A stretch of 64,000 bases of DNA from Neorhizobium huautlense (GTDB lineage Bacteria > Pseudomonadota > Alphaproteobacteria > Rhizobiales > Rhizobiaceae), in contig NZ_PVBM01000016.1 in the NCBI RefSeq assembly GCF_002968575.1, positions 1 to 64,000 on the forward strand, read 5' to 3'. The notes below the pieces were generated by a model that saw only the letters and a list, made by a program, of their open reading frames with translations, ran no database searches and was not told the DNA's origin. Of the stretch, positions 8,613 through 17,240 are shown piece after piece (the first letter of the stretch is position 1; every line of letters starts with the position of its first letter). The position numbers and the translations under genes were made by a program.

Positions 8613-8731
8613 TGATGGGGTTGTCGCTCGTCACTGGTCAAGCCACTTTTTCAAGCGGAACAAACTGTGCGTCGGTGATGCTCTCAATCGGCGTTGTAAC
8701 GGGGCTCTGACGCATATTTGGTGCAATTCTC

Positions 8732-9843
8732 TCATGTCGCGCCAATCAGGCGGGCTTGAAGAAGATCAAGCTTTCCGCGTCCGTACATCTGGCGCTTTAC
8801 CAGCTTGAGCTTGGTGATCTGCCCCTGGGTTTGTCCATTGGACCATAGTGATACGATCGCTGCGCGGACTGCCTGTATGTCTTTCGCCACACCATTACAA
8901 AAGGAGGAAAACAGACTGTCGCGGGCTCGGTCGATCCACGACGCGAGCCGGTTTTCCGCCTTGCGCCGGATTATGCGATGGAAGTCAGCGATGATGTCGC
9001 GAGTCTTGACCAGCAAGGGAATACCGCCTTCTATTGCAGCGATGGTGACGGTCTCGCATTTCGTCAGGTTGTCTCTGGTGGTTGTCAAAACGCGGGCAAT
9101 CGTTCGGACGGAAGGAATGCGGTTCAACGATTCCGCATCCGCCTTGTCGGCCCTCTTCCGCCGTGTGGCCCATTCGCTCACGACCCGGCGCGAATCACGA
9201 AAGCCCTGTGTTTTCAAACGCCGCCATAGCTCAGTGCCCTTCCGCTTGCCGGCAGCCCATGCACGTCAAGCCATTCGAGATAGGTCTCCAACGAGCTTTC
9301 TCTTGACCGAAAGACGTCGTTGCGGTGCCCTCTGAGCACCTGGCGGACCAAGCCGCGGCTACGACCAGTACGGCGCACGATTTCCATGATCGTGACACCG
9401 TCCTTTGCAAGCGCTGTGATCGCCGCGTTGGTCTGTTCGCGCCGAAGATAGCTTTGGTTTTGAAGGCGCTCGGCCGCGGTCAGAAGTTTAGGATTGATGC
9501 GCGTTGCACCTAGTGTCTTGCGGATTTGTCGCATCGATTTGCGGACGGCGTCCAGGAATGCACGGCTGTCATTCTCCATCAGATACCATCGATCAGCGAC
9601 CTGCACTGCATCGGGCAATACCCTTGCGGCCGCCAACCCGTAAGCGCCGCCGCGGTCGCGAGCAATGATCTCGATTTGGGGATTTTCCCGCAACCAAGCC
9701 TCTGCCGTCGCGGGCTCACGGTCGGGCAGCAAACGGATCGGCCGCCGACGCTCCAGGTCACACACGATCGTGCCATAGCGATGATTGCGCCGCCAGGCCC
9801 AGTCGTCGATGCCAATCACCGAAGGCGGGGTCGACGGCGGTAA
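8732..9843 (-). pseudogene. ISL3-family transposase, N-terminal part missing and frameshifted
   Basis: The frame from about 9843 begins PSTPPSVIGIDDWAWRR with the first catalytic Asp of ISL3 (Transposase_20/12-like) and continues through ARDRGGAYGLAAARVLPDAV and ADRWYLMENDSRAFLDAVR. At about 9217 one frame ends in SYGGV while the next picks up KTQGFRDSRRVVSEWATRRK and runs to 8732, so a single-base frameshift separates them. The zinc-finger N-terminal region (about 150 residues) is absent; the break at about 9843 is joined to the 3' end of doxX. Not active. Confidence 0.82.
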
Positions 9844-10277
9844 TACTCACGCGGGGCGACGGGTGTCCTCTTGCCGCGTCCCCAGAGGATGAAGGCCACG
9901 AGAGGGAGCAGGATAAAGTTCAGCGGCAGGGCCGCAAATTCACTCCGCGTGGCATGGAAGACGATGGCGCAGACTTGTAGCAAGGTGCAGCCCAATGCGG
10001 CAAGAACGGTCATGCGTGGCTGGATCCGAGTAAGAGCCGGCAACAGAATGCCGATTCCGCCTGCCACATCGATCAACCCGGTAAGGCGCAACAGGGTAGG
10101 ATATTCGACGGGCCATTGGGTCTGCCACATCGCGGCGAGCGCCTCAGCCGGCATGAAAAGCTTCTGGGAACCAAACAGGACGAAAGCGGCAGACGCCAGC
10201 GTCTGAGCGATCCAGAGACTGATCCGCAGTGTCTTGCCGGCAGGCGGATTGGGAGTAGAGACGATGTTTGCTTGCAT
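9816..10277 (-). CDS. DoxX family membrane protein with IS-derived C-terminus
   Basis: Small inner-membrane protein of the DoxX/DoxD superfamily, with about four membrane segments (residues about 20-40, 62-82, 88-108, 116-132) and the family motifs LFGSQKLFMP and GLIDVAGGIGILLPAL. DoxX proteins are often linked to redox or electrophile stress. It is co-directional with azoR 27 bp upstream, suggesting one operon under the divergent LysR gene. The last nine or so residues (YYRRRPRLR) are encoded by sequence belonging to the ISL3 remnant, so the natural C-terminus has been replaced. Function probably little affected because the change is after the last membrane segment. Confidence 0.8.
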   Translation of the reverse strand: MQANIVSTPNPPAGKTLRISLWIAQTLASAAFVLFGSQKLFMPAEALAAMWQTQWPVEYPTLLRLTGLIDVAGGIGILLPALTRIQPRMTVLAALGCTLLQVCAIVFHATRSEFAALPLNFILLPLVAFILWGRGKRTPVAPREYYRRRPRLR

Positions 10278-10304
10278 GTAAAACTCCTGCTTCAGTGAGG
10301 CGGC

Positions 10305-10913
10305 TTAGGCGGCGATCCGGGCGATCTGGGCCCGGGCGGCGGTAACGGCATTCGCGGCGCCATCGGGGCCGCGGTTCACACCTTCGACACGGATCACCTC
10401 GACGTCCGTGATTCCGATAAAGGCTAGCACCGACTTCAGGTAAGGCGTGGCATGATCGAGCGCCGCCGCCGGGCCTTCGGAGTAGATCCCGCCCGAGGCG
10501 AGCACGATATAAGCCTTCCTGTCTTTGACCAGCCCCTCGGGACCGCTGGCGGTATATTGGAAGGTCTTGCCAGCCCGGCCGATGTAGTCGATCCAGGATT
10601 TCAGGTTCGACGTGATGTTGAAGTTGATGAAGGCGGTGCCGATTACCAGCGTATCGGCCCCGAGAATTTCAGCCACGAGTTCATCCGACAGCCGGATTGC
10701 TGCAGCTTCCGCAGCATTCAGAGCCTCATTCGGCTTGTGGATCCCGGCAGTGAAGCCGCCGTCTATATGTGGAAGCGGATTGGTGGCCAGATCGCGGTGA
10801 ACCAGCAGGCTGGTGGGATTCGCCGCCCGCAGCCGATCGGCAAGCTCGAACGCAATCTGCGTGGAGAATGAACTGGGGCGCGGGCTGGCAGTGAGAAGCA
10901 GGATGGACGACAT
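10305..10913 (-). CDS. azoR: FMN-dependent NADH-azoreductase
   Basis: Flavodoxin-fold quinone/azo reductase of 202 residues. It starts with the phosphate-binding loop SPRPSSFSTQIA (residues 10-21) and has the FINFNITSNLKSWIDYIGRAGKTF region that contacts FMN, followed by ASGGIY. AzoR proteins reduce quinones and azo compounds with NADH, protecting from electrophiles. It is followed by doxX and is divergent from a LysR gene whose product probably controls it; the shared 110-bp intergenic region is the likely operator. Confidence 0.9.
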   Translation of the reverse strand: MSSILLLTASPRPSSFSTQIAFELADRLRAANPTSLLVHRDLATNPLPHIDGGFTAGIHKPNEALNAAEAAAIRLSDELVAEILGADTLVIGTAFINFNITSNLKSWIDYIGRAGKTFQYTASGPEGLVKDRKAYIVLASGGIYSEGPAAALDHATPYLKSVLAFIGITDVEVIRVEGVNRGPDGAANAVTAARAQIARIAA

Positions 10914-11003
10914 GAAGTGCCCTTCTAAGGACGCGAGTGAATCTATCGACGGCTTTAGAGCTTGTAGGTCATCGTGAAAACTGACATAAAATCGAACTAA
11001 GAT

Positions 11004-11018
11004 ATCGATCGGATCGAT
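11004..11018. promoter_or_regulatory. Possible LysR operator near azoR/lysR start
   Basis: ATCGAT-CGG-ATCGAT, two copies of a self-palindromic hexamer in the azoR-lysR intergenic region, a few bases upstream of the LysR ATG. Candidate autoregulatory site; weak support. Confidence 0.3.
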
Positions 11019-11023
11019 GAGTT

Positions 11024-11941
11024 ATGCAGCCCCATCCAACTCTGGATCAATTCCAAGTATTCCTTGCAGTAGTGGAGAAAGGCAGCTTCTCTGCCGCCTC
11101 CCGTGCGCTGAATCGCACGCAGTCGGTGGTTAGCTATACGATTGCCAATCTTGAAGCGCAGCTCGGGGTGACGCTCTTCCAACGTTCCGGAACCAAACGC
11201 CCACAACTTACAGAGGCTGGCACATCCGTCCTTGAGGACGCGCGCAGGCTGCTGGGTGATCTCGACCTGATGCAAGCACGCGTGAAAGCGCTGAACGATG
11301 GACTTGAGGGAGAGCTGCGCCTGGCGATCAGCAGCGCCGTCCCATCGGACATCGTTGTCGATGCGCTGCGTGCCTTCCGACACTTGTATCCGACCGTGTC
11401 TTTGAGTGTGACGGCCGGTACGCTTGGGATCGTGATGGATGCGGTCATAAACGGGAGCGCGACGGTCGGCTTCGGCGGCTTCATGGCGGCCGGAAACCAC
11501 AAGGTTGTTTCAGAGGCAATCGGCCATTCTGCCATAATTCCCGTCGCAAGCCCCGACCATCCTCTTGGAATGTTGGACCGGACCATTGGCCTTGTTGACG
11601 TGAGGGATGAGACACAGCTCGTCGTTTACGACGCCTCCGGGCTGACAAAAGGACGTGACTTCAACGTGTTCTCCCTTAAGATCTGGCGGGTCAGCGACAA
11701 CGCGACGAAGCACCTGTTTATCCGGGGCGGCTTAGGTTGGGGTGGCCTTCCGGCGTCACTGGTAACGGATGACATAGCAAACGGCCGCCTTGTCCATCTT
11801 GATCTTCCCATTTTTGACCAAAACGGCTACCCGCTTTACGCAATTCACAATGTTACCACCCCGCCGGGACCAGCAGCTAGGTGGCTCACCAGCGAGATCC
11901 GCGCTAGGCTTTCGCGCCAGAGCAAGCTCGCTGAGGGTTGA
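11024..11941 (+). CDS. LysR family transcriptional regulator
   Basis: 305-residue LTTR. Winged HTH at residues about 6-65 (LDQFQVFLAVVEKGSFSAAS, VSYTIANLEAQLGVTLFQRS) and a type 2 periplasmic-binding-like effector domain from about 95. Divergent from azoR-doxX with 110 bp between, the standard arrangement for a LysR regulator of a quinone/azo-reductase stress operon. The effector is unknown. Confidence 0.9.
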   Translation: MQPHPTLDQFQVFLAVVEKGSFSAASRALNRTQSVVSYTIANLEAQLGVTLFQRSGTKRPQLTEAGTSVLEDARRLLGDLDLMQARVKALNDGLEGELRLAISSAVPSDIVVDALRAFRHLYPTVSLSVTAGTLGIVMDAVINGSATVGFGGFMAAGNHKVVSEAIGHSAIIPVASPDHPLGMLDRTIGLVDVRDETQLVVYDASGLTKGRDFNVFSLKIWRVSDNATKHLFIRGGLGWGGLPASLVTDDIANGRLVHLDLPIFDQNGYPLYAIHNVTTPPGPAARWLTSEIRARLSRQSKLAEG

Positions 11942-12079
11942 GCGCCGACATGTGGCGAACGCCAGGGAGTTAGCCTGAGGGCGCCGCCCGGTGATGCTCG
12001 AACCGCTTCCGTAAGAGTGCGTGTCGAAACGGGGAACAGGCGATTTGATCGGCAGCGTAAATGGCTGAGGCGCAAGCAC

Positions 12080-13099
12080 CTAGCCGAGCCGGCGTACCAT
12101 GCGATCAGGAACGTGAGGCTCTTGAGCATTGACAAGCGCCCTGTGGTCTATGCGCGCTTGAAACCTGGCCCGATACTCGTGAGGTGTGACCCCGATGGTC
12201 TTGCTGAAGGCCCGGCGCATCGCCCCAACGTCACCGAAGCCGCAGGCTTTTGCGATGGATTGCAATGGACGGTTAGTATCTTCCAGCAACCTGCGTGCAG
12301 CGTCGGTGCGGGCCGCGACGATGAAATCCAGCGGCGTCATACCGAGTTCGAGCCTGAACACGCGGCCGAAATTACGAGTGCTCATACCGACCGTCCTGGC
12401 GATCCCCTCGACATGAAGCTCTCGATCCAGGTTTTCCAGAATGTAGGCCTGTGCCTTCTGAATGAAGGTCGTTTCGGACATTTGGCCAACAAGATGTGCG
12501 CTGAACTGAGATTGACCGCCTGGCCGCTTTACAAACATCACCATGTATCTCGCCACAGCCAATGCGACTTCGCGCCCAAGATCCTCTTCTACTAGGGCGA
12601 GAGCAAGGTCGATGCCAGCGGTCACGCCGGCGGCAGTGATGAGCTTGCCATCACGAATATAGATCGCGTCCGGCTCTAGTTCTATGTGAGGGTATTCCTT
12701 GTGGAACCTTGGCGTGCATTCCCAGTGGGTCGTGACCCGCTTGCCTTCAAGCAGCCCTGCCGCGGCAAGCAGGAAGACGCCAGTGCAGATTGAACCATAT
12801 CGCTTGACGGTAGGCACGCGGCGGCGCAGCCAGGAAATGACCTGCGGATCGATTGCCTGGAATGAAGGGTCGCCTGCCACCAGCAAAGTATGGATTGTTT
12901 CATCGCGGTCAAAGATCGTACGATCCGCAAGAAACCGCAGTTGGCCAGTTCCGCCAATTGAAGGTTGCCCGGTGGACATGATCTGTATGTCATACCTGCT
13001 CATCTCGCCGCAGCGGCGCGCAGCCTCCCAGAATACCTCTGCAGGACCCACAACATCCAATGATTGGACGCCCGGTGGCGCTAAAATAACGATCCGCAT
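12080..13099 (-). CDS. GlxA-family AraC-type regulator
   Basis: 339 residues. Residues 1-170 form a DJ-1/PfpI-like (class I glutamine amidotransferase-like) sensor domain with the nucleophile-elbow Cys in YGSICTGVFLLAAAG and the following VTTHWECT. Residues about 215-315 are a two-helix-turn-helix AraC domain (HVEGIARTVGMSTRNFGRVF, LQSIAKACGFGDVGAMRRAF). Such regulators often control amine or amino-acid catabolism. It lies downstream of the nitrile hydratase operon on the same strand but behind a strong hairpin, so it is probably a separate unit. Confidence 0.9.
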   Translation of the reverse strand: MRIVILAPPGVQSLDVVGPAEVFWEAARRCGEMSRYDIQIMSTGQPSIGGTGQLRFLADRTIFDRDETIHTLLVAGDPSFQAIDPQVISWLRRRVPTVKRYGSICTGVFLLAAAGLLEGKRVTTHWECTPRFHKEYPHIELEPDAIYIRDGKLITAAGVTAGIDLALALVEEDLGREVALAVARYMVMFVKRPGGQSQFSAHLVGQMSETTFIQKAQAYILENLDRELHVEGIARTVGMSTRNFGRVFRLELGMTPLDFIVAARTDAARRLLEDTNRPLQSIAKACGFGDVGAMRRAFSKTIGVTPHEYRARFQARIDHRALVNAQEPHVPDRMVRRLG

Positions 13100-13155
13100 T
13101 GGGGAATGCCTCTAAACCCTCTGTTGATCCCGAGGCAGAAGCAAGATTCCTGCCA

Positions 13156-13190
13156 AGAGTGACCACCACCCGGCGGCGGGTGGTCACTCT
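13156..13190 (-). terminator. Hairpin after cbiM, likely terminator
   Basis: Arms AGAGTGACCACC and GGTGGTCACTCT are exact reverse complements (12 bp) around an 11-base GC-rich loop. It lies 8 bp after the cbiM stop and before the GlxA-type gene. No T-run follows on the minus strand, so it may need Rho or act only as an RNA-stabilising structure. Confidence 0.6.
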
Positions 13191-13197
13191 CAGAAAA

Positions 13198-13875
13198 TCA
13201 ATTGGCAGAGGTCAGTCGGGCATCGAAGAAGCCCATACGTGACACATCCCTCCCGGATTTGACCGCCGCGAGCACCAGGATATCGATGAGCGGTTCCACC
13301 AGGATGACCATTAGGTAAGCCAAGCCAAAGCTCCCGATGGAGAGCAGGTTCTCGACATTGAAGCCATGTCCGTAAAGCGCCCAGAATGCCACCCACAAAA
13401 CGACACCGCCCTGATAGGTCGCCGACAAGGCCAGCGTCTGCCGATACCTGAGATCGACATAGGGGGTATTTGGCGCAATGATCTTGCTTGAAGCAAGCTG
13501 CAGCGCAAAAAGCGGCGCCAGCAAGGTCGTGACGTTCATACCATATTGGGGCAGGTCGAATGGCGCAAAAAACATTCCCTGGAGCACCAACCCTGCGGCA
13601 AGACCCACCGCCGCCGGCGCGGCACCGAACAGCAGGAAGAGTGTCGAGCCAAGGATGAGGTGAACCTCCGAGACGCCGACCGGATAATGCGGAAGGATTT
13701 CGAAGAAGGAAAAGACGAGAGCCGTTGCGAAGGCGCTTCGGATCAGAAGGGAGGACAGCCCCCGGCGCTTGAGCTCGTCGCGCGCATGTTTCATAGTGAA
13801 AAGCGTAGCGCCGGCGGCAGTGGCATAGCTCAGGACGATCTTGGCCCCGTCCACGATACCAGGCTCGATATGCAT
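13198..13875 (-). CDS. cbiM: CbiM-family cobalt transporter (ECF permease-like)
   Basis: Membrane protein of 225 residues with about six segments, starting MHIEPGIVDGAKIVLSYA. In the CbiM/NikM family the first Met and His2 sit in a loop that coordinates Co2+ or Ni2+, so ATG at 13875 rather than the upstream in-frame start (13977) is chosen. HYPVGVSEVHLILGSTLFLLFG and GMNVTTLLAPLFAL are also family features. Last gene of the nitrile hydratase operon, 19 bp after the accessory gene; it probably brings in the cobalt for the active site. No CbiN, CbiQ or CbiO partner is nearby, so it either works alone or borrows partners. Confidence 0.82.
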   Translation of the reverse strand: MHIEPGIVDGAKIVLSYATAAGATLFTMKHARDELKRRGLSSLLIRSAFATALVFSFFEILPHYPVGVSEVHLILGSTLFLLFGAAPAAVGLAAGLVLQGMFFAPFDLPQYGMNVTTLLAPLFALQLASSKIIAPNTPYVDLRYRQTLALSATYQGGVVLWVAFWALYGHGFNVENLLSIGSFGLAYLMVILVEPLIDILVLAAVKSGRDVSRMGFFDARLTSAN

Positions 13876-13894
13876 GTTGATGTCTCCGTAAACG

Positions 13895-14242
13895 CTATTG
13901 TGGATTGGCTTGACCGCTGACACCGAAGAGCTCTCGTATCTCCGAGATGGCCAGCAGATTTGTCTTGACGACGGCACTCTCGAGCGCCGTCAGAAACTGG
14001 TCATAATAGTTCCATGATGAATGGTCAGAAGGGTGATCGCCTTCCCATTTCCCGATCGAAGCGATCAGTTCGTCACGAAAGTCGTCCCATTCGAAATAGC
14101 CTTCTTTGGCGAGCGCGAGCGCAATTCCGAAGGAGGTGCGTTCCCATTCGGACCCGAAACAAAGGGTACCGTTGGCCCGCGGGGGGCTGTCAGGCTTGCC
14201 CAACATCTCGGCAACAGCAAAATGTTCGAACTGCGTTAGCAT
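13895..14242 (-). CDS. Nitrile hydratase accessory protein (metallochaperone-like)
   Basis: 115 residues resembling the N-terminal half of the nitrile hydratase beta subunit, as P14K/NhlE-type activators do: FEHFAVAEMLGKPDSPPRAN, then FGSEWERTSFGIALALAKEG and FEWDDFRDELI, ending SSWNYYDQFLTALE. These proteins carry the alpha subunit during cobalt loading and Cys oxidation by self-subunit swapping. Eight bases downstream of nthA, in the same operon. Confidence 0.88.
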   Translation of the reverse strand: MLTQFEHFAVAEMLGKPDSPPRANGTLCFGSEWERTSFGIALALAKEGYFEWDDFRDELIASIGKWEGDHPSDHSSWNYYDQFLTALESAVVKTNLLAISEIRELFGVSGQANPQ

Positions 14243-14250
14243 ATTCTACC

Positions 14251-14868
14251 TCAGGCGGCCTTGGCGACAGCGACACCCATCATGGCTTCCGGCGTGACCA
14301 GAGCCTCAAGTTCCATCTCCGACAGACTTTCAGTTCCCGCAGGCCGTTCGGGCACGACGAACCAGCGAATCTGGGCGCTCGAATCCCAGACCTTAACCTC
14401 AACTTCCTCGGAGATCGGCAAACCGAATTCGGCAAGCACCGCACGCGGCTCGCGAGCTGCACGGCTACGGAAGGTCGGATCCTTGTACCAATACGGCGGC
14501 AACCCGAGTACCGGCCACGGGTAGCAGGAGCATAAGGTACAGATAATCAGATTATGGATGCCTGGTGCGTTGGCAACTGCGCGCATATGCTCGCCCTCTG
14601 CGCCGGCCATACCATCAGGCAGGTCGAGCTCGGCGATCGCTTTCGGTGTATCCTCGATAAGCCGCCGCTTGAAATCCGGATCGACCCAGGCGCGGGCGAC
14701 AATCTTGGCACCGTTAAAGGGCCCCATCTTGGTCTCGAAGTATTCGAGCACCGTATCGACGGTCCGATCCGTGATGATTCCCTTCTTGATAAGCAAGGCT
14801 TCGAGGGCCCGCACGCGCGCGGCATTGTGAGCCTCGCGGTCCTCCCGATATTTGAAGCGTTCAGACAT
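14251..14868 (-). CDS. nthA: Nitrile hydratase alpha subunit, cobalt type
   Basis: Catalytic subunit hydrating nitriles to amides. The metal site is C110-T-L-C113-S-C115 followed by YPWPVLG; Thr between the first two positions (CTLCSC rather than CSLCSC) marks the cobalt form. 205 residues, normal length. ATG at 14868 follows a GGGGAGAAA Shine-Dalgarno; the longer frame to 15270 lies inside nthB and is spurious. Order beta-alpha-accessory, as in Rhodococcus cobalt enzymes. No amidase gene is nearby to use the amide product. Confidence 0.95.
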   Translation of the reverse strand: MSERFKYREDREAHNAARVRALEALLIKKGIITDRTVDTVLEYFETKMGPFNGAKIVARAWVDPDFKRRLIEDTPKAIAELDLPDGMAGAEGEHMRAVANAPGIHNLIICTLCSCYPWPVLGLPPYWYKDPTFRSRAAREPRAVLAEFGLPISEEVEVKVWDSSAQIRWFVVPERPAGTESLSEMELEALVTPEAMMGVAVAKAA

Positions 14869-14890
14869 TTGTTTCTCCCCAACAATAATC

Positions 14891-15634
14891 TTAGGCAGCC
14901 TTGATCGACTCCGACACGTCCGCCGGGCTGACGTAGCGCGCATAGAGATCGGCGTAGAGGCTGAAGTTCGGTTCGGCATTGCCCGGCCACAGGTCGTTCG
15001 GATTGAAGCGAACGCAGTACACTGCCATTGCTGCTCCGATACCGTCTGCGCCAGTGTCGCAGAGATAGGTATACGCGCCGGGATAGACGGTTTCGATGAC
15101 GCCCGTCTTGCACCGCAGGAATCCCGGCAGACGGGTATGCTCCACACTTGGGACATTCGCGATCGTGACCACATCGCCGACTGAGAATTCAGGCGTCGCC
15201 ACCACGTCCCTTGCCGGACTGTCACCTTCCACCAGATATTTGGTAACGCGGTCATCGATTGCCGGATCACCAGCCCTTGGGAGCGGCTTCCTGGGGTCCG
15301 CGTAATACTCCTCCGTTAAGGCGTCGAGCTCGTCTTCGGTGATATACCCCTGATCGATAAAGTAGCCCGAAATCCCGCCCAGCCATTTCTCGTAGTATCG
15401 ATACTTGAAATAGTCGAATGGATTGAGGCTCTCGGCTCCCTTGCGCAGATCGGCCCAGGTCCAGATCGTGTGGAAGACCGAGGGCGTTTGGGGCAGCGGC
15501 AATTGGGCCGACAAAGCCATCATTGCTGTGTGGATCCCGAATATCCGCGTTTCCCACGGTTCAACGAAAACCCTGGTTTCGGTGCTGACAGGACCGAGGC
15601 CTTCCAGTCCGCCAAGATAATGCTGGAGTTTCAT
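14891..15634 (-). CDS. nthB: Nitrile hydratase beta subunit
   Basis: 247 residues, near the usual beta-subunit size. Typical N-terminus MKLQHYLGGLEGLGPVSTET, then WETRIFGIHTAM, SYYEKWL-like YYEKWLGGISGYFIDQGYIT, and the C-terminal SH3-like barrel FSVGDVVTIANV with HTRLPGFLRCKTGVIE and FNPNDLWPG. It pairs with NthA in an alpha-beta heterodimer. It starts the core of the operon 22 bp upstream of nthA, separated from cobW by 355 bp that may hold its own promoter. Confidence 0.95.
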   Translation of the reverse strand: MKLQHYLGGLEGLGPVSTETRVFVEPWETRIFGIHTAMMALSAQLPLPQTPSVFHTIWTWADLRKGAESLNPFDYFKYRYYEKWLGGISGYFIDQGYITEDELDALTEEYYADPRKPLPRAGDPAIDDRVTKYLVEGDSPARDVVATPEFSVGDVVTIANVPSVEHTRLPGFLRCKTGVIETVYPGAYTYLCDTGADGIGAAMAVYCVRFNPNDLWPGNAEPNFSLYADLYARYVSPADVSESIKAA

Positions 15635-15989
15635 ACCGCTATTCCTTTCGAGAAAATGGGGTCACTGTCTGCCCTGCCTTGAAGGCGAGATTTAACATGG
15701 CGTCATGTTCGACAAGTATCTGGAGGCATCTTCAAGCAGCGTTCAAAAGCCCAAGGCAAATGGTGCGCAGGATAGTCGAGCAACTCAGTCCCCTGACCAG
15801 TCGAATGCCAACAGATTTGATTAACGCTCGGGCCGCAGACGACGATAGTGCGCGGATCAGGAGAATTGGCCCGAGGCCGAGTGGGAAACACGACTTTTCC
15901 CATATAAGCTTCGGCCTTACCAAGAACGGCTCAGCGTTCTTTGTGTCGGACAGTGAGCACAGCGTATCTTCCTTTCTGGATGCAAGATC
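15635..15989. other. Intergenic region between cobW and nthB
   Basis: 355 bp with no convincing gene; short frames here show no family features. It is the likely place for an nthB promoter. No cobalamin-type riboswitch pattern was seen. Confidence 0.5.
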
Positions 15990-16961
15990 TCAAACGGTCT
16001 CGGCCAAGGCGGCAGGAGTGCAGCTTTCAAGGCCGCGGCGAAGTTCGGCGGGGTCAAGGTCTCGGCCAATAAAGACGATATCGCTAAGGCGAACATCTTC
16101 TCTCCATGGCTTTCCCGGACGCCCCTCGAGCGTCATATGGACACCGTGGAAGACGTAGCGACGCGCTTCCCCGGCGAAGTTCAACACTCCCTTCATGCGA
16201 AGGATGTCGGCACCTTGGACCTGCACGAGTTGGTTCAGCCAGGCGTTGAATGCCGCCGGGTCCAGAGGTTCTTCCTGCCGCAATGCGACACAGGCAATGG
16301 ACTGGTCATGTTCATGCTCGTGGTCTTCAAGAATGGCCGGGTCGATCGACATGATGTTGTTGAGGTCAAACGCGCCAAGGTCGAGCACGACGTCTATTGG
16401 CACAGCACAGTCCTTGGTATGAATGAGCCGAGCCAGCGGGTTAAGTTGCCGTACTTGCTTTTCGGCCGCTGCAAGCTCGTGCGCAGAAACGAGGTCTGTT
16501 TTGTTGAGCAGGACAAGGTCGGCAAAGCTGATCTGCTCGACGGCTTCGTCCTGACCGAGTTGCTGTCCAACGTGCCGGGCATCGACGACGGTAACGATCG
16601 CGTCGAGTTGCACTCGGTCCGACAAGACCTCGTCAAGAACAAAGGATTGAATGACGGGTGCCGGATCGGCGAGACCAGATGTTTCGATGACGATGCGATC
16701 GAATACATGTTCTGACGCCAGGAGATCGCGAAGTGCGCCGATCAGATCCTCCCGCACCGTGCAGCAGATACAGCCATTGTTCAGCTCAACGACGGCTTCG
16801 CTCGTCTCAATGATCAGTTTGCCGTCGATCCCAACTTCACCGAACTCATTGATGATAACAGCGATGCGTTCTTCATGGCGTTCCGTCAAAAGCCGGTTGA
16901 GAAGCGTGGTTTTTCCGGCACCGAGAAAACCAGTAAGAATCGTCGCCTTGAGTTTTTTCAT
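15990..16961 (-). CDS. CobW-family GTPase, cobalt chaperone for nitrile hydratase
   Basis: COG0523 metallochaperone GTPase, 323 residues. Walker A GFLGAGKTTLLN at 11-22, the metal-binding G-C64-I-C66-C67 motif, ETSGLADPAPV, and the NKTD base-recognition motif. A His-rich loop DHEHEHDQ lies around residue 210, and the CobW C-terminal domain follows. ATG at 16961 has GGAGG seven bases upstream; the frame to 17030 is not needed. Located upstream of nthB on the same strand, it probably delivers cobalt, working with CbiM. Confidence 0.92.
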   Translation of the reverse strand: MKKLKATILTGFLGAGKTTLLNRLLTERHEERIAVIINEFGEVGIDGKLIIETSEAVVELNNGCICCTVREDLIGALRDLLASEHVFDRIVIETSGLADPAPVIQSFVLDEVLSDRVQLDAIVTVVDARHVGQQLGQDEAVEQISFADLVLLNKTDLVSAHELAAAEKQVRQLNPLARLIHTKDCAVPIDVVLDLGAFDLNNIMSIDPAILEDHEHEHDQSIACVALRQEEPLDPAAFNAWLNQLVQVQGADILRMKGVLNFAGEARRYVFHGVHMTLEGRPGKPWREDVRLSDIVFIGRDLDPAELRRGLESCTPAALAETV

Positions 16962-17240
16962 GTTCGCCTCCGATCCGAACCGAGCCTGAGACCTGCCGAC
17001 CTCGGTCGACTGCAATTCGGGCCCACGCAAGTGTCTGGCCGCCGTGCGGCTCTGGAGACGATTACAATACGAAGTCGGACGGCTGACAATCGCAGCAGGA
17101 AGGCAGATTCAGCCAAATCGCCAACAGAATCCGCCAATCTGTGGACGAAATTTAAGCATGCATATTTTTTGATCACCTGCGGAAAAAGCAGGCGCGAAGC
17201 GGCCGATCCGCGCTATTGCAACAATCCACGCGCCGGATTT

